Source: Sulfitobacter alexandrii
GTDB taxonomy: Bacteria > Pseudomonadota > Alphaproteobacteria > Rhodobacterales > Rhodobacteraceae
Length of the DNA: 64,000 nt
NCBI RefSeq assembly: GCF_001886735.1
Contig: NZ_CP018076.1
Location: forward strand, 434,001 to 498,000
Reading direction: 5' to 3'
Positions 44,765 to 52,808 of this stretch are shown here, in pieces. Each line of letters starts with the position of its first letter. The stretch's first letter is position 1. The notes beneath the pieces are model-generated. The model searched no databases and was not told the DNA's origin. It was given only the letters and a program-made list of their open reading frames with translations. A program made the position numbers and the translations under genes.

Positions 44765-44882
44765 TTTTTTGGTGGACATCGGCCGTCGCGTCTGTAATCC
44801 TCTGCCCGAATGCCGAGCCGGCATGAGGACGCGTCCGGCCTTCGGGACCGGTCGCGCCGCGCTTGATATACGGGAGGTACGC

Positions 44883-45923
44883 ATGCGCTCGATCACGAAA
44901 CTCGTTCTCAATGGAACTTTCATGGGGCTTCTGGCCACGACGCAGGTCGCGGCACAGGATTATCCGTCGCTTTCCCTGCGCATGGCGCACCCGCTGCCGG
45001 AAACTTGGCCCGCGGTGAGCTGGGACAAGTGGTGGGCCGAGGAAGTCGAGCGCCGCAGCGGCGGCAAGATCGACATCGAGATTTTCTGGTCGGGCCAGCT
45101 TGGCGGCCTGACCGAGATCAAGTCGCTGGTGGGTGACGGTGCCGTCGAACTCGGCGTGTTCGCACAGGCCGTCCACGCCGAGGAACTTCCGATGATGGCC
45201 GCTTCCGCCGGGTTGCTGAACCGTGTTTCCGCCGACCCGCAGACCGCCAACACCCTCGCCGGCGAAATGTACGCGCAGGAGATGGTCAAGGCCGAGACCG
45301 ACAAGGCGGGAATCGTGCCGATCAAGTGGACCGTGCCGTCGACCTACACGCTGCTGTGCAATAAGCCGGTCAACGAGATGGCCGATCTCGAAGGCTTGCG
45401 GGTGCGCGCGGTCGGCGGTGCCTATGTTCCGATCTGGATGGAGGAATATGGCATGGTGCCGACCCGCGTTCAGGCGCCCGAACTGCGCGAGGGGCTGGAA
45501 CGCGGAACGATCGACTGCAACTTCGGCCCGATCGAATGGGCCACCTTCTCCGAACTGGAAGAGGTCGCGCCCTATTGGTCAGACATCAACACCGGCGCCT
45601 TCACCACGTTCCAGCTCATCGTCTCCAAGGAGTCTTGGGACAGCTGGCCGCAGGAGGTGCGCGACCTGATGACCGAAGTGGCCCGCGAAGCCATGGAGAA
45701 GGACCAGGCCGAATTGGCCGAGGTGGAGCAGAAGGCCATCGAGGAGTTTCAGGCCGCGGGGGGCGAGATCGTCAACCTCAGCGACATGGACGCCTTCGTC
45801 GCGCGGTCGCCCGACATGATCGAAATCTGGCGTGAACGCACCCTCGCCGGCGGCGTGAGCGAAGAGGATCTCGCCCCGATCATCGAGCTGCAGCGCAAGG
45901 CGGAAAGCTCTTTCGGGAACTGA
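44883..45923 (+). CDS. TRAP transporter solute-binding protein (DctP)
   Basis: A 346-residue binding protein with a Sec signal peptide (LVLNGTFMGLLATTQVAAQ) and the DctP fold: LRMAHPLPETWPAVSWDKWW, WSGQLGGLTEIKSLVGDGA, and LEGLRVRAVGG with the conserved arginine that grips the ligand carboxylate. GGGAGGTACGC precedes the ATG. The operon DctP-DctQ-DctM is complete and lies next to the catabolic genes, so it probably imports their acidic substrate. Confidence 0.93.
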   Translation: MRSITKLVLNGTFMGLLATTQVAAQDYPSLSLRMAHPLPETWPAVSWDKWWAEEVERRSGGKIDIEIFWSGQLGGLTEIKSLVGDGAVELGVFAQAVHAEELPMMAASAGLLNRVSADPQTANTLAGEMYAQEMVKAETDKAGIVPIKWTVPSTYTLLCNKPVNEMADLEGLRVRAVGGAYVPIWMEEYGMVPTRVQAPELREGLERGTIDCNFGPIEWATFSELEEVAPYWSDINTGAFTTFQLIVSKESWDSWPQEVRDLMTEVAREAMEKDQAELAEVEQKAIEEFQAAGGEIVNLSDMDAFVARSPDMIEIWRERTLAGGVSEEDLAPIIELQRKAESSFGN

Positions 45924-45926
45924 CGC

Positions 45927-46472
45927 GTGTCCGGCCGCCCATCATCCAACGGCACCTCCGCCCCGTCCAGGCTGACGGGGCGGAGCGTGTCCGCCCTGCT
46001 GACCGTAGCCTCGGCCGGCAGTGCCATCGCGATCTTCGTCGTGATGATCGTGGGCGTGGTGGATATCGTCCTGGGCGAGACGATCGGTTTCTACCTGCCG
46101 TTCAAGGTGGACATGTCCGGAACGCTGACCGCCGCCGCGGTCTTTCTGACCTGGCCGCTGGTCCAGTGGCAGCGGGGGCACATCAGTGTCGATCTGTTCA
46201 ATCCCTTCATGCCGGACTGGCTGCTGCGGCTGCGCTGGTGGGTGGCGCAGGCCGCCGGGCTGGTGTTCGTGGCGCTGCTGACCTACGGCGTCTGGGTGCT
46301 CGCGCTTGACAGCATGTCGATCTGGGAACGCTCCGCCGCGACGCTGGGCTACCCCATCTGGCCGGCCAAGCTGGCCTGCGCCATCGGGGCGTCGCTGACC
46401 TGCCTCATCGTCCTGATACAGCTGATCCTGCACGCCCTGGGGCATGACGGGGTCGAGGGCGACGGTCCATGA
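45927..46472 (+). CDS. TRAP transporter small permease (DctQ)
   Basis: A 181-residue protein with four hydrophobic helices and the DctQ pattern WPLVQWQRGHISVDLF. A GTG start three bases after the dctP stop is used. It overlaps dctM by four bases. Confidence 0.88.
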   Translation: MSGRPSSNGTSAPSRLTGRSVSALLTVASAGSAIAIFVVMIVGVVDIVLGETIGFYLPFKVDMSGTLTAAAVFLTWPLVQWQRGHISVDLFNPFMPDWLLRLRWWVAQAAGLVFVALLTYGVWVLALDSMSIWERSAATLGYPIWPAKLACAIGASLTCLIVLIQLILHALGHDGVEGDGP

Positions 46473-47773
46473 GCGGGCTGGCGGAGGGCACCATCGGTTT
46501 CGTTGCCTTGCTTGTTATGCTCGGCATCGGGGTGCCCGTGGCCTATGCCATGGGCCTTGTCGCGGCGGTGGGCATCTACCTGTCGGTGGGCGAGCGCTTT
46601 CTGCTGACCACGTTCAAGTCGATGCCCTATGCGCTGACCAGCGACTACAACTTTGTCGTGATCCCGATGTTCGTGCTGATGGGCGCGATTGCCGGGCGCG
46701 CGGGCATCATCAAGGATCTCTATACCGCGGCGCAATATCTTCTCAGCCGGGTGCGGGGCAGCCTGCTGATGGCCACGATCTTTGCCCAGGCGGGGTTCGC
46801 CGCGGCGTCAGGCTCGACCGTGGTCGCGTCCAGCGTATTCACCCGCATGGCGCTGCCGGAAATGCTGCGGTTCGGCTACAACGGCGGCGTGGCGGGCGGC
46901 TGCATCGCCGCCGCGGGCACACTGGCGGGGCTCATCCCTCCTTCCATCGCGATGGTGCTTTTCGCCATGTTGACCTCCGAGCCGGTGGGCCAGCTTCTGG
47001 TGGCCGGGATCGTGCCCGGCGCCCTGACGGCAATCAGCTATGCCATCGGGATCCGGCTGTTCCTAATCGCGCGGCCCGAATGGGCCCCCCGCGCCACGAC
47101 CGAAATCACCTGGGTGATGCGCGGGCGTGCCCTGTCCAAGGTGTGGAGCGTTCTGCTTCTCATGACCCTCGTCATGGGCGGCATCTACCTCGGCTTCTAT
47201 CCGCCTTCCGCCGCCGGCGCGGTCGGTGCCGCAGGCGCGCTCGTCATCGCGCTGTCCATGCGGCGCATCGGTGGCGGCGACATCTGGGACTCGCTGGTCG
47301 AGGCGGTGCGCATGTCGGCGATCATCTTCGCCATCGTGATCGGGGGGCTGCTGTTCAGCCGTTTCCTGCTCATCAGCGGTTTCATCCCCGAGCTGCGGGG
47401 CGTCATCGTGGACACCGAGATCGGTCCCTTCGGCTTCATCGTCATCACCATCGCGATCTTTCTGCTGCTGGGCATGTTCGTCGACTCCGTGTCGCTGCTC
47501 GTGATCGCGGTTCCCTTCCTCTACCCGATCTCGCAGTCGCTTGGAATCGATGCGATCTGGTTCGCGGTGCTCGTGGTCAAGCTGATCGAGATCGCGGCGA
47601 TCACGCCGCCGGTGGGCCTGAACCTCTATGCCGTGCTGGCCGCCGCGGACGGCAAGTTGCAGGCCGGTGCGCTGTTCAAGGGCGTTCTGCCCTTCATCCT
47701 GATCGAGGCGATGATTCTCGCGCTCATCATCATCTTCCCCGAGGTCGTCCTTTACCTGCCCCGGCAGATGTAA
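46469..47773 (+). CDS. TRAP transporter large permease (DctM)
   Basis: A 434-residue permease of normal DctM length with about 11-12 helices. Motifs include GVPVAYAMGLVAAVGIYLSVG, ASGSTVVASSVFTRMALPEM and AGTLAGLIPPSIAMVLFAM. It completes TRAP operon 2. In contrast to the first system it has no insert. Confidence 0.92.
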   Translation: MSGLAEGTIGFVALLVMLGIGVPVAYAMGLVAAVGIYLSVGERFLLTTFKSMPYALTSDYNFVVIPMFVLMGAIAGRAGIIKDLYTAAQYLLSRVRGSLLMATIFAQAGFAAASGSTVVASSVFTRMALPEMLRFGYNGGVAGGCIAAAGTLAGLIPPSIAMVLFAMLTSEPVGQLLVAGIVPGALTAISYAIGIRLFLIARPEWAPRATTEITWVMRGRALSKVWSVLLLMTLVMGGIYLGFYPPSAAGAVGAAGALVIALSMRRIGGGDIWDSLVEAVRMSAIIFAIVIGGLLFSRFLLISGFIPELRGVIVDTEIGPFGFIVITIAIFLLLGMFVDSVSLLVIAVPFLYPISQSLGIDAIWFAVLVVKLIEIAAITPPVGLNLYAVLAAADGKLQAGALFKGVLPFILIEAMILALIIIFPEVVLYLPRQM

Positions 47774-47837
47774 GACGGGCGATCACATCCCCGTGCTGTC
47801 GATTGCGCGCCCCCGTGCTTTCGGTCAGAAGACCTGC

Positions 47838-48206
47838 ATGAGGATACTGAGACATCTCCTGATCCTGATGCTGACGGCGGGCCTGCTTCCATGGTGCGGC
47901 TTGACCTCGGCCTGGGCGGCGACCACGCCCCTCGATCCGGCGATCGTGGTATCGGCCGACAGCGTGCCGACGGCGGCTGCCGCCGTCGATCCGAGGGCGC
48001 AGCGTGTCGTCGACGGTGCCGAATCGTCCAGGGAGCCGCGCTTCCTCGCTTTCACCTCCCTGCATTGCAACGGCGCGGTGGGCCTGCTGCCTTCCGGCGT
48101 CGCACTCGATGCCGTGCTGACCGGACGGGCCCTGTTGCCGGACAGGGCGCAGGCCCGCTCCGGCGTGACCCGTGCGCCGCCCCGGATGCCGCCGCGCGTC
48201 GCCTGA
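47838..48206 (+). CDS. hypothetical secreted protein
   Basis: A 122-residue protein beginning MRILRHLLILMLTAGLLPWC, a good Sec signal peptide with cleavage after AWA. The rest is proline/alanine-rich without a recognised domain, with one further cysteine. An in-frame upstream start at 47793 is possible. Expressed ahead of the L,D-transpeptidase gene, 51 bases away. Function unknown. Confidence 0.55.
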   Translation: MRILRHLLILMLTAGLLPWCGLTSAWAATTPLDPAIVVSADSVPTAAAAVDPRAQRVVDGAESSREPRFLAFTSLHCNGAVGLLPSGVALDAVLTGRALLPDRAQARSGVTRAPPRMPPRVA

Positions 48207-48257
48207 TCTGAACCCGGCGCGATGCGCCCAGATTTGGATTACAAAAGGCAATCACGG

Positions 48258-48956
48258 ATGTTGAACAGAAGAACCCTCCTCGCCGCCGGCGGGGCGGCGG
48301 CAGTCGCCGCCTGCGCCCGCCAGCTTCCACCGGTGCCCGCCGCACCGCCCCCCGTCCAGCCCGGACCACCCCCGATGCCCGCGTTCTACGACGCGCTGCA
48401 GGGCGAGCCGTTCCCGGTCCCCGCCATCCCGAGAGGCAGCATCGAGCCGGAGCTCTGGCGGCAGGAGGTCGCGAACCCGTGGCCCGACCGGCCGCGCGGC
48501 ACGATCATCGTGGATCCTGACGCCGCGATGCTGCATTTCGTCGAATCCGCCGAGACCGCCACCCGCTACGGTGTCAGCGTCGGGGCGGAAGGCTTTTCAT
48601 GGAGCGGCACCGCGCGGCTGCAGTTCCAGCGCAAGTGGCCGCGCTGGAACGTCCCGGACTCCATGATCGCCCGCAAGCCCGAGCTCGAGCCCTATTCGGT
48701 CGCCAACGGCGGCATGGATCCGGGGCCGGGCAATCCGATGGGCGCACGGGCGCTCTACCTGTTTCAGGATGGGGTCGACACGCTCTACCGGATCCACGGC
48801 GACGCATCGCCGCGCGAACTGGGCAAGGCGGTGTCGTCGGGCTGCATCAGGATGCTGAACCAGGACGTGATCCACCTTTACGACCGGAGCATCCACGGCG
48901 CCGACGTGATCGTTCTGTCCTCGATGAGGCCACAGTCCACCGACGCCGTCTACTGA
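48258..48956 (+). CDS. L,D-transpeptidase (YkuD/ErfK family), exported
   Basis: A 232-residue periplasmic enzyme that crosslinks peptidoglycan or attaches proteins to it. The N-terminus NRRTLLAAGGAAAVAACAR has both a twin-arginine motif and a lipobox-like AAC, so it may be a Tat-exported lipoprotein. The YkuD active site is YRIHGDASPRELGKAVSSGC (catalytic histidine, then SSGCIR with the cysteine). The ATG at 48258 was chosen over an upstream one because it gives the signal peptide. Confidence 0.9.
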   Translation: MLNRRTLLAAGGAAAVAACARQLPPVPAAPPPVQPGPPPMPAFYDALQGEPFPVPAIPRGSIEPELWRQEVANPWPDRPRGTIIVDPDAAMLHFVESAETATRYGVSVGAEGFSWSGTARLQFQRKWPRWNVPDSMIARKPELEPYSVANGGMDPGPGNPMGARALYLFQDGVDTLYRIHGDASPRELGKAVSSGCIRMLNQDVIHLYDRSIHGADVIVLSSMRPQSTDAVY

Positions 48957-48966
48957 CCGGCGGGGC

Positions 48967-48990
48967 GGCGCGGGCCGGCGGGCCCGCGCC
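48967..48990. other. strong GC hairpin after the L,D-transpeptidase
   Basis: GGCGCGGGCC and GGCCCGCGCC form a 10-bp stem with loop GGCG, 10 bases after the stop codon. It has no T tract, so it is a possible mRNA 3' stabiliser or inefficient terminator. Confidence 0.5.
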
Positions 48991-48994
48991 GAAA

Positions 48995-49145
48995 GCCGCG
49001 TATAGCGGCCCCGCGGCGCGCTTCCTGGCCCGTAGGTCTTGCACGACCGCGTCAAATGGCCTATACGCGCGGCTGTCTAAGGGGCGATGACAGCACCGGG
49101 CGCAGTACCTGAGGCAGGGTCGGTATCACCGGCCCTCTTTCTTTT
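48995..49145 (+). ncRNA. candidate structured RNA ending in a terminator upstream of rpsA
   Basis: Three stems follow each other: GCGTATAG (48998-49005) pairing with CTATACGC (49061-49068) around an inner GGTC/GACC hairpin; GCTGTC (49072-49077) with GACAGC (49089-49094), loop TAAGGGGCGAT; and the terminator AGGGTCGG/CCGGCCCT (49116-49136) followed by CTTTCTTTT. No coding frame explains this. It may be a small RNA or an rpsA leader; no known family was recognised. Confidence 0.45.
49116..49145 (+). terminator. intrinsic terminator 96 bases before rpsA
   Basis: An 8-bp stem (one G-T pair) with loop TATCA and a CTTTCTTTT tail, ending at 49145. It stops transcription from the transpeptidase side or attenuates rpsA. 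Confidence 0.7.
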
Positions 49146-49240
49146 GCACCCGCCGGACCGTTCCGAAGTCCAATTCACATGCAAGACCGGCGGAGACAAC
49201 CGCGCGGCCGGATACATCTAAAAAGGAAACGTAAAGCTAC

Positions 49241-50917
49241 ATGTCAAATGCTATGGACGAATTTGAAGCCCTCCTGGAGGAGAGCTTCGAGATGGACACC
49301 CCCGAGGAGGGGTCTGTTGTCAAAGGCAAGGTCATTGCCATCGAGGCCGGTCAGGCCATCATCGACGTCGGTTACAAGATGGAAGGCCGTGTCGAGCTGA
49401 AAGAATTTGCCGATCCGGGTGAAGCACCCAAGATCGAAGTCGGCGACGAAGTCGAAGTCTTCCTGCGCCAGGTCGAGAACGCCCGCGGCGAAGCGGTCAT
49501 TTCCCGCGAGATGGCCCGCCGTGAAGAGGCGTGGGACCGTCTCGAGAAAGCCTATGCCGCGGAAGAGCGTGTCGAAGGCGCGATCTTCGGCCGCGTCAAG
49601 GGCGGCTTCACCGTCGATCTCGGCGGCGCCGTGGCCTTCCTGCCCGGCTCCCAGGTCGACGTGCGCCCCGTGCGCGACGCGGGCCCGCTCATGGGTCTCA
49701 AGCAGCCGTTCCAGATTCTCAAGATGGACCGCCGCCGTGGCAACATCGTGGTGTCGCGCCGTGCGATCCTCGAAGAGTCCCGTGCCGAGCAGCGCGCCGA
49801 AGTCATCGGCAACCTGACCGAAGGCCAGAACGTCGACGGCGTGGTCAAGAACATCACCGAATACGGTGCGTTCGTTGACCTCGGCGGTGTCGACGGCCTG
49901 CTGCACGTCACCGACATGGCATGGCGCCGCGTCAACCACCCGTCCGAGATCCTGTCGATCGGCGAGACCATCAAGGTCCAGGTCATCAAGATCAACAAGG
50001 AAACCCACCGCATCAGCCTGGGCATGAAGCAGCTGCAGGAAGATCCGTGGGATCTGGTTGCCGCCAAGTACCCGCTGGAAACGGTGCACACCGGCCGCGT
50101 GACCAACATCACCGATTACGGCGCCTTCGTGGAGCTGGAACCCGGTGTCGAAGGCCTGGTTCACGTCTCGGAAATGTCCTGGACCAAGAAGAACGTCCAC
50201 CCCGGCAAGATCGTCTCCACCTCTCAGGAAGTGGAAGTCATGGTGCTGGAAATCGACCAGGCGAAACGTCGCGTGTCGCTCGGCCTCAAGCAGACCATGC
50301 GCAACCCGTGGGAAGTGTTCGCCGAAACGCACCCCGAGGGCACCGAGGTCGAAGGCGAAGTCAAGAACATCACCGAATTCGGTCTGTTCGTTGGCCTGCC
50401 CGGCGACATCGACGGCATGGTTCACCTTTCCGACCTCAGCTGGGACCAGCGCGGCGAAGAGGCGATCCAGGACTACCGCAAAGGCGACGTGGTTCAGGCC
50501 GTTGTCTCCGAAGTGGACGTCGAGAAGGAGCGCATCTCGCTCTCCATCAAGGGTGTCGGCGGCGACAAGTTCGCCGAAGCGGTCGGCGGCGTGAAGCGCG
50601 GCTCCATCGTGACGGTGACCGTGACCTCCATCGAGGACGGTGGCATCGAGGTGGAATACGAAGGCATGAAGTCCTTCATCCGCCGCTCCGATCTGTCGCG
50701 TGACCGGGCCGAACAGCGCCCCGAGCGTTTCTCGGTCGGTGACAAGGTCGACGTCCGCATCACCAACGTCGACACCAAGGCGCACCGCCTCGGCGTGTCG
50801 ATCAAGGCGCGCGAGATCGCCGAGGAGAAGGAAGCGGTCGAGCAGTACGGCTCTTCGGACTCCGGTGCATCGCTGGGCGATATTCTCGGCGCGGCGCTGA
50901 AAGGCGACGACAAGTAA
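49241..50917 (+). CDS. rpsA: 30S ribosomal protein S1
   Basis: A 558-residue protein with six S1 RNA-binding repeats. Typical blocks are VVKNITEYGAFVDLGGVDGL, VTNITDYGAFVELEPGVEGL and VKNITEFGLFVGLPGDIDGM. It binds mRNA leaders and helps the 30S subunit load them. The usual cmk neighbour is absent upstream. ATG 49241 is used; a second ATG four codons on is the alternative. The next gene is ihfB, a conserved order. Confidence 0.97.
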   Translation: MSNAMDEFEALLEESFEMDTPEEGSVVKGKVIAIEAGQAIIDVGYKMEGRVELKEFADPGEAPKIEVGDEVEVFLRQVENARGEAVISREMARREEAWDRLEKAYAAEERVEGAIFGRVKGGFTVDLGGAVAFLPGSQVDVRPVRDAGPLMGLKQPFQILKMDRRRGNIVVSRRAILEESRAEQRAEVIGNLTEGQNVDGVVKNITEYGAFVDLGGVDGLLHVTDMAWRRVNHPSEILSIGETIKVQVIKINKETHRISLGMKQLQEDPWDLVAAKYPLETVHTGRVTNITDYGAFVELEPGVEGLVHVSEMSWTKKNVHPGKIVSTSQEVEVMVLEIDQAKRRVSLGLKQTMRNPWEVFAETHPEGTEVEGEVKNITEFGLFVGLPGDIDGMVHLSDLSWDQRGEEAIQDYRKGDVVQAVVSEVDVEKERISLSIKGVGGDKFAEAVGGVKRGSIVTVTVTSIEDGGIEVEYEGMKSFIRRSDLSRDRAEQRPERFSVGDKVDVRITNVDTKAHRLGVSIKAREIAEEKEAVEQYGSSDSGASLGDILGAALKGDDK

Positions 50918-50943
50918 ACCCGGCCTTGCCGGAAACGTCAGAG

Positions 50944-50975
50944 GGCCCCGCATGGCGACGTGCGGGGCCTTTTTT
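50944..50975 (+). terminator. intrinsic terminator of rpsA
   Basis: GGCCCCGCA/TGCGGGGCC stem (50944-50969) with an 8-base loop, then TTTTTT. Confidence 0.93.
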
Positions 50976-51247
50976 CGCGTCATGGGTGTGTCGCCGTCAT
51001 GACCCTGACCGCAGAGGTGCGTCCTGTGACGCAGCCCACGAATCGGCCCCGGATCGGACGCGGAAGTCTCGTTGCGATGGTCCGCCGCGGCGCGGCGTCG
51101 GCGATGTTATGCAAAAAAGCCCGAAAAACAGCAGGTTCCGGTCCCAAAAAGCCGAAGTCTGTCGCAGCCACGGCTTCACTGGCGCAGGGTTTCTTCCTAT
51201 AGTGCCCGGCGGAAGACATATAAAGAAGCGCCTTGGGGGGTATCGCG

Positions 51248-51532
51248 ATGATCCGGTCTGAACTGATCCAGAAGATTGCGGACGACAACCCGCACCTGTA
51301 CCAACGGGACGTGGAGCGGATCGTGAACACGATCTTCGACGAGATCACGGGCGCCATGGCCAAGGGCGACAGGGTGGAGCTGCGCGGATTCGGCGCATTC
51401 TCCGTCAAGAAGCGCGATGCCAGGGTGGGCCGCAATCCCCGAACCGGGGAGACCGTGCATGTGGAAGAGAAGCATGTACCCTTTTTCAAGACCGGAAAAC
51501 TGCTCCGGGATCGGCTGAACGGGAAAGCATGA
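51248..51532 (+). CDS. ihfB: integration host factor subunit beta
   Basis: A 94-residue DNA-bending protein of the HU/IHF family. [22 protein letters not shown] is the diagnostic DNA-binding arm, and the start [17 protein letters not shown] is the IhfB N-terminus. TTGGGGGG lies ten bases ahead. It acts as a heterodimer with IhfA in recombination and transcription. It overlaps the lapA gene by four bases. Confidence 0.96.
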   Translation: MIRSELIQKIADDNPHLYQRDVERIVNTIFDEITGAMAKGDRVELRGFGAFSVKKRDARVGRNPRTGETVHVEEKHVPFFKTGKLLRDRLNGKA

Positions 51533-51882
51533 TGCGTTATGTTCGTTACTTCTGCATCGCGGTTTTCGCGATCGCCCTGATCGCCGTCGCGCTGGCCAAC
51601 CGCGAGATGGTCCTGCTCAAGGTCCTGCCCGCGGAAGTGGCCCAGTGGTTCGCGGTAACGCCTCAGGTCAGCCTGCCGCTCTTTGTCGTGATCCTGGGCA
51701 GCATTCTTGCGGGGCTGCTAATCGGTTTCATCTGGGAATGGATCCGCGAATACGGCGAACGCGCCGAAGCGGCCAGGCAGGCGCGCGAGATGCGCCGGCT
51801 GGAGCGCGAGGTCGCGCGGCTCAAGGGCGAGAAGCACAAGGGCAAGGACGAGGTCCTGGCGCTTCTGGACGAAACCGGCTGA
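51529..51882 (+). CDS. LapA-domain (DUF1049) membrane protein
   Basis: A 117-residue inner-membrane protein with two helices ([39 protein letters not shown]) and a C-terminal cytoplasmic coiled coil ([21 protein letters not shown]). This is the LapA/YciS-type layout; such proteins help assemble lipopolysaccharide transport in some bacteria. It is coupled to ihfB, as in many alphaproteobacteria. Confidence 0.87.
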   Translation: MMRYVRYFCIAVFAIALIAVALANREMVLLKVLPAEVAQWFAVTPQVSLPLFVVILGSILAGLLIGFIWEWIREYGERAEAARQAREMRRLEREVARLKGEKHKGKDEVLALLDETG

Positions 51883-51889
51883 ACCAGCG

Positions 51890-52537
51890 GTGTCCGCTCC
51901 CGTCAACGTCAAGATCTGCGGCCTGACCGACAGCGCCGACGTGCCCGCCGCCATCCTGGCCGGGGCGCGCTATCTCGGCTTCGTGTTCTTCGAGAAATCG
52001 CCGCGCAACCTCGCGCTGCCCGATGCCGCCTTCATGGCCGGCACGGTGCCCGAGGGCATCTGCAAGGTCGCGCTTGCGGTGGATGCGACCGACGATTTTC
52101 TCGACCGGATGCTGGCCGAGGTGCCCATCGACATGCTTCAGCTTCACGGCAGGGAGACTCCGGCGCGGGTGAGCGAGATCAGGGCGCGACACGGCCTGCC
52201 GGTGATGAAGGCCGTCGGCGTGGCCGGGGCCGAGGACCTGGCGGCACTGGATGACTACGCGCAGGTCGCGGACCAGATCCTGGTGGATGCGAAGCCGCCG
52301 AAGGACGCGGCACTGCCCGGCGGCAACGGGCTGGCCTTTGACTGGCGGCTGATCGCGGGCCGCCGCTGGCCGGTGCCCTGGATGCTGGCGGGCGGCCTGA
52401 CCCCGGACAACGTGGCGGAGGCGATCGCGATGACCGGGGCGCGGCAGGTCGACGTGTCCTCGGGCGTCGAAAGCGCGCCGGGGGTCAAGGACGCGGACCG
52501 GATGGCGGCCTTCTGCGCGGCGGCACTGTCGCGATGA
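51890..52537 (+). CDS. trpF: phosphoribosylanthranilate isomerase
   Basis: A 215-residue TIM-barrel enzyme that catalyses the Amadori rearrangement in tryptophan synthesis. [11 protein letters not shown] carries the catalytic cysteine, [11 protein letters not shown] and LQLHGRET are family motifs, and ILVDAKPP holds the catalytic aspartate. A GTG start eight bases after lapA is used. The trpB/trpA genes do not follow; ileS does. Confidence 0.95.
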   Translation: MSAPVNVKICGLTDSADVPAAILAGARYLGFVFFEKSPRNLALPDAAFMAGTVPEGICKVALAVDATDDFLDRMLAEVPIDMLQLHGRETPARVSEIRARHGLPVMKAVGVAGAEDLAALDDYAQVADQILVDAKPPKDAALPGGNGLAFDWRLIAGRRWPVPWMLAGGLTPDNVAEAIAMTGARQVDVSSGVESAPGVKDADRMAAFCAAALSR

Positions 52538-52572
52538 ACCGCTGACGCGGTACGCGATTTCATCTTGCTGAT

Positions 52573-52628
52573 GAGGGGGCCTTGCCCCCTCAAACTCCCC
52601 CGCGAGTATTTATGGGCAAAAAGAGAGG
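52573..52628 (+). repeat. probable intergenic repeat: hairpin plus GAGTATTTATGGGCAAAAAG
   Basis: GAGGGGGC-CTT-GCCCCCTC (52573-52591) is a perfect 8-bp hairpin, followed by CAAACTCCCCCGCGAGTATT and an A-rich tail. Similar hairpin-plus-GTATTT tails are, from memory, common in Rhodobacterales intergenic regions; a weaker version of the tail (GGGATATTTGCCAAA) is seen near 58889. It may also end trpF transcription. Confidence 0.45.
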
Positions 52629-52808
52629 GGGGTCGGGCCTTGTCCGTCGGGCAGTGCCTGATTATAAGCCCCGCATGGCATGGCATTTCGCGATCCTCAT
52701 TCGAATTATTTCCCCGGCGCTCTGACCGATTGGAGACGCCGGGCTTGAGGTGTTCGAGACCATCGCACCGATCAGACCATTTTTCCCGAGATTCGAAGGA
52801 CGCAAGAC

